Below are positions 40,181 to 49,321 of a stretch of 64,000 bases of DNA, in pieces. The stretch comes from Chitinophagaceae bacterium. GTDB taxonomy: Bacteria > Bacteroidota > Bacteroidia > Chitinophagales > Chitinophagaceae. Position numbers and translations under genes: made by a program. How positions within the stretch are numbered: position 1 is the first letter of the stretch; each line of letters begins with the position of its first letter. The stretch covers positions 124,001-188,000 of the forward strand of contig JADJBP010000007.1 of NCBI GenBank assembly GCA_016703625.1, written 5' to 3'. The notes under the pieces are model-generated. The model saw nothing but the letters and a program-made list of their open reading frames with translations. It made no database searches and was not told the origin of the DNA.

Positions 40181-40900
40181 ATGACCGGCATAATCGTTCA
40201 ACTCCTCATTTCCTGGCTTCTCATATGGCTTTTTGAAAAAGGCAGTTTACAGGTATTGGGGTTTTATCCCACCAAAAAACGTCTGCTTGGCTTTGTTTTA
40301 TTTTTATGGTAACCGCCATTTGCTGTTCATCAGATTTTTTTTATGCGGATGATCTTTGCACAGCAGCAGTGGGAGATCAATCCTAAACTCACTGCCAATC
40401 TTATCTTAACCGGCACCTGGTGGAACATCAAATCGGTTTTATTTGAAGAATTGATCTTCAGGGGCGTGTTGTTGTATATACTGATAAAAAAACTGGGACA
40501 TACAAAGGCCATTTTCATTTCAGCCATTGCCTTTGGCATTTATCATTGGTTCTCTCATGAAGTATTTGGCGATATAAAACAAATGGCAATCACTTTTGTT
40601 GTTACCGGTACCATGGGTTTGGTGTATGCATATGCCTATTCAAAAACTTTCTCCCTGTATTATCCTGCAGCCATTCACCTGGGCTGGAATTTAACACGCA
40701 GTGTAATTTTTTCTGAAACAGTAATAGGAGAGCAGTTATTGATACCCGTAAAGCCGGTGCCTGAAGTTACGGTCAGCTATTTTATTTATTTCTGTATTTT
40801 ACTAATCCCCATGCTGAGTGCGGTTTTGGTAAACTTTTTCATGCTGAAAAACAGGCAACAGGAACCTATTCCCCGTCCACGATCTGTCCGTAATCAATAA
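40181..40900 (+). CDS. CPBP family intramembrane metalloprotease, one frameshift
   Basis: About 240 residues. MTGIIVQLLISWLLIWLFEK starts at 40181 and the frame breaks between 40310 and 40345 in a T-rich stretch; the rest contains the CPBP (Rce1-like) motifs: EExxxR in VLFEELIFRGVLLY, the H motif in IAFGIYHWFSHE, and HLGWN. These membrane proteases are associated with protein maturation or self-immunity to bacteriocins; the substrate here is unknown. Its 3' end overlaps the convergent SET gene by 35 bases. Confidence 0.85.
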
Positions 40901-41279
40901 CCAGTTCTTCGCCTTTCTTTATATCCCGTATCACTTCAAAAAATTCACCGTCATTGATGGAGATGATATTGGGAATATCTGCATGGTTTAAAAAATTAAC
41001 CAGGTCCATTTTTTTAAAACCATAATCCGGAATAAAATAATTTTCATCATCATACAGGCAATAGTTTTCTATCAATGCTTTTGCATGGGCAGGTAAATGG
41101 TCAACTTCCGATTTGGAAACGGGGATCCACTGTTCCTGCTCAGTTGCCTGGCTGAACATGGACCGGCAACCTTTGGGAATATCACACAGTGCAAATACAC
41201 CAATACCTTCTATGGGAGATGATTTTATCATCACCCAGGTATTTCCTGCCAGTTCCTGTAACAATGCTTCTTTGGTCAT
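40866..41279 (-). CDS. Small SET-domain protein
   Basis: A 137-residue protein made of a SET domain alone: SSPIEGIGVFALCDIPKGC opens it, NFLNHADIPNIIS carries the NHxxxPN motif that binds the methyl donor, and GEELVIDYG closes it. SET enzymes methylate lysines using SAM; bacterial stand-alone copies are of unknown target. Its ATG overlaps the stop of the YhhN gene by four bases, indicating coupled translation. Confidence 0.88.
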   Translation of the reverse strand: MTKEALLQELAGNTWVMIKSSPIEGIGVFALCDIPKGCRSMFSQATEQEQWIPVSKSEVDHLPAHAKALIENYCLYDDENYFIPDYGFKKMDLVNFLNHADIPNIISINDGEFFEVIRDIKKGEELVIDYGQIVDGE

Positions 41280-41953
41280 TGATTATTTTGTTGGATGTAA
41301 CCGCGTACAATAAAATATTGGGCAGCACAATAGGTGAGCATAATGAATATGCCTGCATATGCAATGGGCTCATAAAATTTATTGATCGCCAGTAATGAAT
41401 CAGATCCCACAAATGCAGCAGCCCCCAGTACATAAATAAAGGCAGCTTTTTTATTCACTTTTAGAAAGATGTGCAGGCTGCACAACAACATGGTACAAAT
41501 GACTGCAGCATAAACCATAACCGGTAATTTCAGGTCGCCTAAATGCGGAAATAACAGCCAGACCAGCATGATGCCATAAGCAGGTACCAATACAATAAAC
41601 AGCAGTTGTTTTTTCAAAAGCGATGCATTGGCTGACCGTATCCTCAGGAAATAAATGATATAAAAAATATGGGTGATCAAAAAACTGGCCAGTCCAAAAA
41701 TAAAGAACAGGGGCTGTTTATTTTCAAACAACAAAAAAACATCACCCATCCAGGAGAAAAATAAACCGGTCATTAATAAATTTTTTCCGGGAACGGTTGA
41801 CCGGGTTTTCAACAGCAAAAGTATTAACACAGGAATCAGCAGGGGCTTTACCGTATAATGCAGTATTTCAATACCGGCTGCAATGCCCAGAAGGTCAAGC
41901 AGCGCCAATACCCAAAAGGCAAGTATGATTTTGTTTTGTACCGGTTGCAGCAT
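41276..41953 (-). CDS. YhhN/TMEM86 family lysoplasmalogenase-like membrane protein
   Basis: 225 residues with about eight membrane helices. Family marks are present: the early VKPLLIPVLILLLL, LFFSWMGDVFLLF with the SWxGD motif, and AAFVGSDSLLAINKFY. Characterised relatives hydrolyse lysoplasmalogen ether lipids; a related lipid role is likely but not shown. Forms an ATGA overlap with the downstream SET gene. Confidence 0.88.
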   Translation of the reverse strand: MLQPVQNKIILAFWVLALLDLLGIAAGIEILHYTVKPLLIPVLILLLLKTRSTVPGKNLLMTGLFFSWMGDVFLLFENKQPLFFIFGLASFLITHIFYIIYFLRIRSANASLLKKQLLFIVLVPAYGIMLVWLLFPHLGDLKLPVMVYAAVICTMLLCSLHIFLKVNKKAAFIYVLGAAAFVGSDSLLAINKFYEPIAYAGIFIMLTYCAAQYFIVRGYIQQNNQ

Positions 41954-41982
41954 TTTTACGATGAATTTTTACAGGAGAAAAA

Positions 41983-42890
41983 TCAGTTCAGTTCAATAAA
42001 AGCCTTACCCAGGTAATAAAAGCTGTTCAGTGAATCTTTAATACGGGTGGTATCGGAAAGTGGGAGCGTAAAGGGTTCTGCCAGTTTAAACCTTACCGAA
42101 TCAGCCTTGTACATGATCACCTTATGATAACGCCTGGTCAGGTCATTCATCCTTCGTACTGCTGCAGCAGAATCCCCGGAAACCATAAATACTACTTTAA
42201 AACTATACCCGTCATTTGCAATAACCGGTTTTAACGGTATCGTTGCCGTTGTATCTGTTTTTGCAGTATCGGTTTTGGCTGTATCTGTTTTTATAGGATC
42301 AACTTTAACTTCGGAAACAGGCGTTTCCGTCTCCGTATTGTTTTTCCTCAACAAAAAGTACCAGGCTGCCACAGCGATTAAACCGAGCAGCAATATTCCT
42401 GTGCCTGCCAGTATGGCTTTTTTATTAATATGGCCGGCATCAGATTTACTTTCGGAGGCAAATGAAATTTCCGGGTTCTCGGCTTTTTCCTTTAAGGCTG
42501 CAGGTGTAGCTTCCATTTTCGTTTGCCAGGAACCCCCCTTAGTAAACTCCAGCTCGCCCTGCTGATTTTTTAATAACACACCCATACCTTCAATGATGAA
42601 AGGTTTGCCGATATTCAGGAACTGTTTACCCAGGGCCAGGTAAGAATCGAGATCGGCAGAAGCCAGGGCCTTCATTTTCCGGGTTTGCTGAACAATAAAA
42701 TGGATGAGTGCTTCATCTTCCGTAGCCCGTGCATTGTATTGAAAGGAAATGGCATGCTCGGGTATTTCAGCATCTTTTTCATTTTCTTTGGCATCACAAA
42801 ATCGCCGGAGAGGGTAAACGTTCCCATGCCCTGTAATGTTACTTCTTTGCTGTTGTAAAAATGCTGAACCAGCAGTTGTTCTATTTTCAT
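41983..42890 (-). CDS. HU-CCDC81-like domain membrane protein, one frameshift
   Basis: About 302 residues. The N-terminus MKIEQLLVQHFYNSKEVTLQ with GMGTFTLSGDFVMP is the prokaryotic CCDC81/HU-like domain 1; after a frame change near 42780 it continues as KDAEIPEHAISFQYN and a second HU-like unit (FIVQQTRKMKALASADLDSY, FIIEGMGVLLKNQ). A single membrane segment (AILAGTGILLLGLIAVAAWY) then a TDTAK triple repeat linker and an extracytoplasmic C-domain. In Bacteroidota such proteins often carry SPOR domains and act near the division septum; here the C-domain is SPOR-like at most, so that role is inference. Confidence 0.82.
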
Positions 42891-42909
42891 TCAGAATAAT
42901 TAAGCATAA

Positions 42910-42917
42910 CAAACCTA
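42910..42917 (-). promoter_or_regulatory. -7 promoter box (TAGGTTTG on minus strand)
   Basis: TAnnTTTG match 19 bases upstream of the HU-CCDC81-like gene start at 42890, which supports that start. Confidence 0.45.
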
Positions 42918-43092
42918 CAAGATATTCGCTATATAACAAAGTACTGTAAAATTGAATATACAATTCTATTGAACAGCTTATATTAATACCTGGCGTGGGC
43001 AAACGGGTTCAGCTTCATTTCTGCTTAAATTTGCGCCTTATTAAATCAATGGGTTATTGATTCAGAAACTGAGCCTTTACCAAATTTTGCCT

Positions 43093-43100
43093 TAGTTTTG
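43093..43100 (+). promoter_or_regulatory. -7 promoter box (TAGTTTTG)
   Basis: TAnnTTTG match ending four bases before the ATG at 43105, as at prfB, implying a nearly leaderless message. Confidence 0.45.
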
Positions 43101-43104
43101 CAGC

Positions 43105-43449
43105 ATGCTTTCTGAAAAGGACAAAGAATTCATGCGATACTGGGAAAAGGAAAGAGAAAGAAATAACAGTATCGGGGCCAGGGTGTTGAACGGATTGCCA
43201 ATGGCGGTTTTGTTTTGCGTACCCATTTTACTGTTCATTACTGTAGTATATCTTTTTTTACCGGAATGGTATACCCTGGTGTCAAACACATTGGCTGGTT
43301 CTATGACTACCATCGTAATTGCCATTATCATCGTTGTTCTTTTTTTTTCCTATTTCCGGATGCAGTTTAAATGGGAAATGAATGAACAGTTGTACCGGGA
43401 ACTGAAGCATAAAGCAGGCAAAACGGATACAATTACCGAATCAAATTAA
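43105..43449 (+). CDS. Hypothetical two-helix membrane protein
   Basis: 114 residues. A charged N-terminus (EKDKEFMRYWEKERERNNSI) is followed by two membrane helices (about residues 31-52 and 64-84) and a charged tail. I do not recognise the family. A promoter box directly upstream supports the start. The FKBP gene follows closely. Confidence 0.7.
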   Translation: MLSEKDKEFMRYWEKERERNNSIGARVLNGLPMAVLFCVPILLFITVVYLFLPEWYTLVSNTLAGSMTTIVIAIIIVVLFFSYFRMQFKWEMNEQLYRELKHKAGKTDTITESN

Positions 43450-43531
43450 ACATCAAATAACAGAAACCAATTGGAGTTGTTTAAAATCAGATGAAAATGC
43501 TGCAAACAACTGTATCCCAAATAATACGGGT

Positions 43532-43915
43532 GTGCCTACCGCTGCCGAGATCGCTTCATTACAGGCTTACCTCACATCAAAATCAATTACGGCTACCCAA
43601 CATCCAGACGGTTTTTTTTACGTGATCCATGTACAGGGAACCGGGGTATTTCCGCAATTATCCTCAACCGTGAATATAAAATATACGGGTAAATTGACGA
43701 ATGACGTCATTTTTGATGAAGATCAAACAGGTAATGCAAACTTTTTATTATCTAGCCTGATACTTGGCTGGAGAAGGGGACTTCCTTTGATCCAGGAAGG
43801 GGGTAGAATAACTTTATATATTCCGCCATCACTGGGCTATGGATGTAACCAGTCAGGATCCATACCCCCGGGTTCGAACCTGATCTTTACCATTGACCTG
43901 ATAGATGTTCTATAA
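43532..43915 (+). CDS. FKBP-type peptidyl-prolyl isomerase, 5' end missing
   Basis: The FKBP domain is clear: TVNIKYTGKLTNDVIFDEDQ, GWRRGLPLIQEGGRITLYIP, LGYGCNQSGSIPPGSNLIF. It catalyses cis-trans isomerisation of proline bonds. The GTG at 43532 is the first possible start, but in-frame coding extends upstream to a Cys at 43478 (SCLKSDENAANN) that looks like a lipobox end. The signal peptide expected before it is absent; the region runs straight into the 3' end of the previous gene. So the gene's first 20 or so codons seem lost here, making it probably a lipoprotein in the real genome. Confidence 0.82.
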   Translation: MPTAAEIASLQAYLTSKSITATQHPDGFFYVIHVQGTGVFPQLSSTVNIKYTGKLTNDVIFDEDQTGNANFLLSSLILGWRRGLPLIQEGGRITLYIPPSLGYGCNQSGSIPPGSNLIFTIDLIDVL

Positions 43916-43924
43916 AAAATAAAA

Positions 43925-45352
43925 TTGAGCCACGAGTCCATTTCTGTTTTCGATATGTTCAAGATCGGTGTAGGCCCATCCAGCAGCCATACACTTGGGC
44001 CCTGGCGTGCTGCACAGCGCTTTACCAGGTCTTTGGTGGAGCGGGATCTGTTGAATGATGTTACCGGCATCCGTGTTTTACTGTATGGCTCACTGGCAAA
44101 AACAGGCGTAGGTCATGGCACCGATATTGCCGTGCAACTGGGGTTAAGCGGCGATGACCCTGTAACATTTGATGTCAATCATATTGAAGCCAAGATCGCC
44201 GACATCCGGCATATGAAAAAGATACTGCTTACCGGGAAGCATGAAATTGATTTTGACCCGGCAGAAGATATTGAATTTTTAATGAGCGAATCCCTGCCTT
44301 TTCATCCCAATGCATTAAGCTTCCTGGTGACCATGCACAACGGCGAAAATTTTTCTGAAACATTTTATTCGGTAGGGGGTGGTTTTGTGACCAAAGAAAA
44401 TGAAACCGGTAATGGCACTGCTGGTGTACACCTCTCTTTTCCCATCAACACATCCGACGAATTGCTGCACTGGTGCATGAAAACCGGTTTGAACATCAGT
44501 GACGTGGTATTGGAAAATGAATCGGCATGGCGTTCCGAAGCAGAAACAAGGGAAGGACTATTACACATTTGGGAAGTGATGAAAGCCTGTATTTACAGGG
44601 GTTGTCACGCAGAGGGTATCTTACCCGGCGGTCTGCAGGTAAAACGGCGTGGATCCGGGTTGAATAAAAAACTGATCAACGGAAGGCCTTATACTGATTA
44701 CAACAGTTGGTTTGAACTGGTTAAAGAAGGCGGCAACAATTTTTCTTATATCCTGGATTGGGTAAGTTGTTTTGCCCTGGCAGTGAATGAAGAGAATGCA
44801 AGCTTTGGCAGGGTGGTAACAGCCCCTACTAACGGTGCCGCAGGTGTGATACCGGCTGTGCTGCAATATTATGCCGCATTTTGCGGGGGAAATACCGATG
44901 AAAAGATCATTCAGTTCTTACTGACGGCAGCTGAAGTGGGCAGCATTTTTAAAAAAGGGGCAACCATCTCTGCAGCAATGGGAGGATGCCAGGCCGAGAT
45001 CGGTGTCAGCAGTTCTATGGCAGCTGCTGCTTTAACCGAATGCCTGGGTGGCACACAGCGACAGGCTTTGATGGCTGCAGAAATTGCAATGGAACATCAC
45101 CTGGGCATGACCTGCGATCCTATTGGCGGACTGGTGCAGGTACCCTGTATAGAAAGAAATGCGATGGGAGCCATCAAAGCCATTACTGCAAGCCAGCTGG
45201 CTATGCAAAGCTCACCCGATTACGCCAGGGTAAGCCTCGACGGTGTTATAAAAACCATGTGGGAAACCGCCCTGGATATGAATCATAAATACAAGGAAAC
45301 TGCTGATGGCGGGCTGGCAGTGAATGTGCCGTTGAGCCTTTCTGAATGTTAG
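43925..45352 (+). CDS. sdaA: L-serine ammonia-lyase (serine dehydratase), single-chain
   Basis: Deaminates L-serine to pyruvate and ammonia with a 4Fe-4S cluster. 475 residues, intact. The beta domain opens with SVFDMFKIGVGPSSSHTLGP; the catalytic alpha domain has RVVTAPTNGAAGVIPAVLQY and the cluster Cys in MGGCQAEIG, GMTCDPIGGLVQVPCIERN. The start is a TTG at 43925 because MSHESISVFDMF is the natural N-terminus and no ATG fits; it lies nine bases after the FKBP stop. Confidence 0.95.
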   Translation: MSHESISVFDMFKIGVGPSSSHTLGPWRAAQRFTRSLVERDLLNDVTGIRVLLYGSLAKTGVGHGTDIAVQLGLSGDDPVTFDVNHIEAKIADIRHMKKILLTGKHEIDFDPAEDIEFLMSESLPFHPNALSFLVTMHNGENFSETFYSVGGGFVTKENETGNGTAGVHLSFPINTSDELLHWCMKTGLNISDVVLENESAWRSEAETREGLLHIWEVMKACIYRGCHAEGILPGGLQVKRRGSGLNKKLINGRPYTDYNSWFELVKEGGNNFSYILDWVSCFALAVNEENASFGRVVTAPTNGAAGVIPAVLQYYAAFCGGNTDEKIIQFLLTAAEVGSIFKKGATISAAMGGCQAEIGVSSSMAAAALTECLGGTQRQALMAAEIAMEHHLGMTCDPIGGLVQVPCIERNAMGAIKAITASQLAMQSSPDYARVSLDGVIKTMWETALDMNHKYKETADGGLAVNVPLSLSEC

Positions 45353-45432
45353 ATCTGCCCTAAGGGACTTGTGTAAGAATTACAATAGCATTTGATTCAG
45401 GCGTACATCGTACACCCAACACCGTGCAACAT

Positions 45433-45870
45433 TTAAATCCCGTATTTCCTTTTAATATCCCTGTCTGTTTCCCTTTCCTTAATACTCTCCCTCTTATCGT
45501 AATGCTTTTTGCCTTTGCCAAGGCCTATCTCCATTTTAAAATAACCCGACTCGGCCAGGAATAACCTTAAGGGAATGATGGAATAGCCTTTCTCTTTTAT
45601 CTTATTTTCAAGCTTGCGTAATTCACGTTTGTTGAGCAGGAGTTTTCTTTCCTGCATGGGTTCGTGGTTACTGTGGGTACCAAATGAATATTCGGAGATG
45701 TGGAGGCTTTTTACAAATAATTCTCCTTTAAAAAATACACAGTAGCTGTCGTTAAAGCTGGCTTTACCCGCCCGCAATGATTTTATTTCGGTGCCGCTGA
45801 GCACCATACCTGCGATATAGGTCGATTCAAAAAAGTATTCGTGATGTGCTTTTCGGTTAGTAAGTTCCAA
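45433..45870 (-). CDS. smpB: SsrA-binding protein SmpB
   Basis: Binds tmRNA and delivers it to stalled ribosomes for trans-translation. 145 residues, intact, with NRKAHHEYFFESTYIAGMVL, GTEIKSLRAGKASFNDSY and the basic C-terminal tail (GKGKKHYDKRESIKERETDR). A TACCTTTG box precedes the start. The tmRNA gene itself is not seen in this window. Confidence 0.97.
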   Translation of the reverse strand: MELTNRKAHHEYFFESTYIAGMVLSGTEIKSLRAGKASFNDSYCVFFKGELFVKSLHISEYSFGTHSNHEPMQERKLLLNKRELRKLENKIKEKGYSIIPLRLFLAESGYFKMEIGLGKGKKHYDKRESIKERETDRDIKRKYGI

Positions 45871-45893
45871 TGCCGTTTTTTTGCAAAGGTATT

Positions 45894-45901
45894 GCCTTTA
45901 C
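45894..45901 (-). promoter_or_regulatory. -7 promoter box (TACCTTTG on minus strand) for smpB
   Basis: TAnnTTTG match 23 bases upstream of the smpB start. Confidence 0.5.
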
Positions 45902-45922
45902 ATTTTTTAATCCTCCTTAAAA

Positions 45923-48226
45923 TTACCTGATGATGGTTACATACCCTGTAAACGGTTCCCGGCCATAGCCCGGTTCAATAATGTAGTAATAAGTATCCAT
46001 GGGCACCTGGTTGCCTTTATACAAACCGTTCCATGCCAGGTACCGCCCCCGGCTTTCGAATACCTTTTGCCCGGTTCGAGTAAATACCTGTGTATGTTGA
46101 TTGCTGTATTCATCCAGGTAACGGATATCCCAAAAGTCGTTGATACCATCATTGTTTGGCGAAAAGGTATTGGGAATGACCGGAATTTTTAAAACATCAA
46201 TAAATACCTGGTCAGATGTGGTACATCCACCGGGTGCCGTAACCGACAGGTTGTATAACATATCAAACTTCGCATCAACAACCTTCGGAGTAAGGATGGC
46301 CGGGTTATCCAGGAAGGTTGATGGGGTCCACAGGTATTGCAGGTTGTTGCCAATGGCTGTTGCCTGCATGGTTATAGTACCGCCTTCCAGCATAACCCGG
46401 TCGGGACCGGCATCAACAATGGGATAGGGGTGAACCGTTATGGGTTTGGCCAACACGTCACTTTTGCAGCCTTGACTATTAATCGTGTACAGGCTCACGT
46501 TATATGTTTGATCAACTGCGTAAATGTACAGAACATCCTTCGTGTTCCTGGTTGATCCGTCGCCCATATCCCAAAACCATTGCAGGGTTATGCCATCCAT
46601 ACCGTTGGTTGAATCGGTAAAAAATATGGCATCGCCCAGACAGGTTTCCGGTTTACTGATCCCGAAACCGGTTTTGGGCTGCGGGTGAATGTTATCCATT
46701 ACAATAGTTGTATCATGTATACAACCGCCATTGCTGGTTACCCTTAAATGCACATTAAATGGCCCGGTATCCCGGTAAACATGTACCGGTGTTCTTAGTG
46801 TAGAAAAATTATTGGCACCGCTTGTGCTGTCGCCAAAATTCCAGCGGTATTGAAACAAACTTTCAGACCCGTCGGATATGGAAGACAGGTTGGTAAATGC
46901 TACCGAAGCATCCGGCAGGCATACAGAAGCAGGGAAACCGAAACCGGCAACGGGCTTGGGTAAAACAACAAACGGTATGGCAGAGCCGGCAACCGAAGGA
47001 GTATCACATTGGCTTAAAATGGTATTGCCATCGCTGCCAACCCGGAGTACGATCTGGAAATTACCGGGTAGTATAACGGTTGAGGTAAACCGCACAATGA
47101 TCTGCCTGGTTAAACCATTTACACAATTTACAGGGCTGGCATTGCTGATATTGACCGGGTATGTACCGGTTATAAAAAAATCGCTTCCGTCGGGAGCCAC
47201 CGAATTACATTTCATGACTTCAGGAAAAACCAATACCAGTGAATCAAGGCTGCACCGGTTGCCGGTTAAACTGTCCATGGGAACAGGCAAGGGAGAAAGT
47301 ATGGTAAAAGGAATGGACTCGCCAACAGGCACACCATTGTCACAGAGGTCCAGTAATGTATTTGCATCAGTTCCGTTGCGGGCAATTAAATTATAATTTC
47401 CAAAGGGCAGGGGATTACTGAAAGTGAGTAAGACCGAATCCGTATCAAATCCACCGGCGCATCCAAAACCGGCAGCACTTATAATTGTTGCTGCTGGAGG
47501 GCTGATGATAAAATCGGATCCATTAACAGCCAGGCTGCTGCATTTCATCCGTTTATTCAGTTTTACCAGTATTTGTGTGCCATCGCAGCTGGCCCGGCTT
47601 GCAGTAAACATATGCGGCGGTAACGTATCGGTTATCACAGCTGTTCCTCCGCCAAATGACAAAGAATAACCCTGTTCCGTATCCGAAAAATGACTAACCA
47701 GTAACAGGTAATTATGCCCCTGTATCAAATTTGGGCTTAATGCAAATGTAGGTGCCAGTACTTCGGGTAAGGATGCACATTGAATATAATTAACCCCGTT
47801 TGCCGAAGCCCCGGTAGAATCATAGGTACCTGCCCAGTTTCCGGTTACAATAAGAGTAGAATCGGTATATACATCATCGGGGTTGTGGCCGGTAATATCA
47901 TACAGTTGCCAGTCGTAATCTTCATTCGGCTGGTTTGGAATGATCACAAAACTGAGTGTGCCGCTTTGAAAACAGGTAAATTTATACCAGAACGGATTTT
48001 TGTTTTGATATAAAGTGCCGGTATCTCCCGGTACAGAACAGCCGGGCACATATAAAACATTTGAACTGCAGATGGGTACACTATCCTGCTGAAATACGGC
48101 AGTGCCACAAACAGGGAAAGCTGTTGAAGGGTTTTGGCCAAGGGTAGTGCAGGGTGTTTGGGCATAAATATTTCCCGCTGTTATTAAAAGCAATAAAACA
48201 GTTATGGGTAATTTATGAAGCAACAT
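45923..48226 (-). CDS. T9SS type B (gliding-associated) PKD surface protein
   Basis: 767 residues, intact. Signal peptide (KLPITVLLLLITAGNIYA), an N-terminal CUB/P-domain-like region (FWYKFTCFQSGTLSFVIIPN, DYDWQLYDITGHNPDDVY), two Ig-like 'bacterial Ig' units (KLNKRMKCSSLAVNGSDF; FPEVMKCNSVAPDGSDFFI), two PKD domains (YRWNFGDSTSGANN; WFWDMGDGSTRN) and the gliding-associated C-terminal domain (IPNTFSPNNDGINDFWDIRY to YVTIIR). Exported by T9SS. From IHPQPK onward (about 250 residues) it is clearly homologous to the end of the giant adhesin at 16736, so the two are paralogues in that part. Confidence 0.92.
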   Translation of the reverse strand: MLLHKLPITVLLLLITAGNIYAQTPCTTLGQNPSTAFPVCGTAVFQQDSVPICSSNVLYVPGCSVPGDTGTLYQNKNPFWYKFTCFQSGTLSFVIIPNQPNEDYDWQLYDITGHNPDDVYTDSTLIVTGNWAGTYDSTGASANGVNYIQCASLPEVLAPTFALSPNLIQGHNYLLLVSHFSDTEQGYSLSFGGGTAVITDTLPPHMFTASRASCDGTQILVKLNKRMKCSSLAVNGSDFIISPPAATIISAAGFGCAGGFDTDSVLLTFSNPLPFGNYNLIARNGTDANTLLDLCDNGVPVGESIPFTILSPLPVPMDSLTGNRCSLDSLVLVFPEVMKCNSVAPDGSDFFITGTYPVNISNASPVNCVNGLTRQIIVRFTSTVILPGNFQIVLRVGSDGNTILSQCDTPSVAGSAIPFVVLPKPVAGFGFPASVCLPDASVAFTNLSSISDGSESLFQYRWNFGDSTSGANNFSTLRTPVHVYRDTGPFNVHLRVTSNGGCIHDTTIVMDNIHPQPKTGFGISKPETCLGDAIFFTDSTNGMDGITLQWFWDMGDGSTRNTKDVLYIYAVDQTYNVSLYTINSQGCKSDVLAKPITVHPYPIVDAGPDRVMLEGGTITMQATAIGNNLQYLWTPSTFLDNPAILTPKVVDAKFDMLYNLSVTAPGGCTTSDQVFIDVLKIPVIPNTFSPNNDGINDFWDIRYLDEYSNQHTQVFTRTGQKVFESRGRYLAWNGLYKGNQVPMDTYYYIIEPGYGREPFTGYVTIIR

Positions 48227-48289
48227 ATTTTAAATTGGTTATTCCTGCAGAATTATTGTTGCCATTAAACCTGCATACGGCAGTAAAAG

Positions 48290-49204
48290 TTATCCTTTAA
48301 AGAGAACCAACAAGTTACCCAATTTTTCCTTAAGATTCCTTCGGTGTACAATAAAGTCTAAAAACCCATGCTCCAATAAGAATTCGCTGCGCTGAAAGCC
48401 ATCCGGGAGGTCTTTTTTAATGGTTTCTTTAATAACCCTGGGTCCCGCAAAACCGATCAGGGCATCGGGTTCGGCACAGATCACATCGCCCAACATGGCA
48501 AATGAGGCAGTGGTACCGCCAAATGTAGGGTCGGTACATAATGAGATATAGGGTATTTTTTTATCGCTCATTTGCGAAAGTTTACCCGATGTTTTGGCCA
48601 GTTGCATTAATGAAAAAGCGCTCTCCATCATACGGGCACCACCGCTTTTATTGATGATCATGAACGGGATACGGTGTTCCATGCAATAATCACAGGCCCT
48701 GCTAATTTTTTCACCCATCACACTGCCGAGGCTGCCACCAATGAATTCAAAATCCATGCAGGCAATAACCAGGTCGTTGGTATTTATTTTGCCATGTGCA
48801 ACGGTCATTGAATCGTGAATACCGGTCTTGGCATAGGTTTGTTCGAGACGTTTGCCATAAGGTTTCAGGTCAACAAAATTTAAATAATCCTTCGACCTGA
48901 TATTGGCAAAGAGTTCGGTATACTTATTATCATCAAAAAGGATCTCAAAATATTCTTCGCTGCCAATGCGGTGATGGTATTCGCATTTGGGACATACAAA
49001 TTTGTTTTCGCCCAGTTCGGCAACGGTGCAGGTGTATTTGCAGGAAGGGCATTTAGACCATAATCCTTCGGGAGCATCTTTTTTATCTTTGGTAGATGTA
49101 AGAATACCCTTTTTCATCCGCTTAAACCAGTTGGCCTTGGCATCTTCACCGGATTCTACTTCTTCACCGGCGAGGTTGGCATCAAAATCTTCTTCTTTTT
49201 TCAT
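48290..49204 (-). CDS. accD: Acetyl-CoA carboxylase carboxyltransferase subunit beta
   Basis: With AccA, transfers the carboxyl group from biotin to acetyl-CoA, the first step of fatty acid synthesis. 304 residues, intact. The N-terminal zinc ribbon has four Cys: WSKCPSCKYTC and KFVCPKCEYHH. The crotonase-like core has MIINKSGGARMMESAFSLMQ and GDVICAEPDALIGFAGPRVI. An extra 25 acidic residues precede the usual NWFKRMKKGIL start; the ATG at 49204 is the only one before it. Confidence 0.97.
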   Translation of the reverse strand: MKKEEDFDANLAGEEVESGEDAKANWFKRMKKGILTSTKDKKDAPEGLWSKCPSCKYTCTVAELGENKFVCPKCEYHHRIGSEEYFEILFDDNKYTELFANIRSKDYLNFVDLKPYGKRLEQTYAKTGIHDSMTVAHGKINTNDLVIACMDFEFIGGSLGSVMGEKISRACDYCMEHRIPFMIINKSGGARMMESAFSLMQLAKTSGKLSQMSDKKIPYISLCTDPTFGGTTASFAMLGDVICAEPDALIGFAGPRVIKETIKKDLPDGFQRSEFLLEHGFLDFIVHRRNLKEKLGNLLVLFKG

Positions 49205-49207
49205 AAA

Positions 49208-49318
49208 AAAGTTTAGGCGTTTAGGACGTTTGAATCGTTGAAGCCGTTTAAGGCGTTTAAATCGTTTAAGCCGATAAACATCAACCCTTAAACCTTTAAA
49301 CCCTCAAATCTTTCAACC
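49208..49318. repeat. GTTTAAGGC / GTTTAAATC word block
   Basis: About nine degenerate 9-10 base copies of GTTTA(A/G)(G/A)(G/T)C, ending with opposite-sense words (CTTAAACCTTTAAACC). It fills the whole spacer between the fbaB stop and the accD start. Confidence 0.8.
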
Positions 49319-49321
49319 CAT

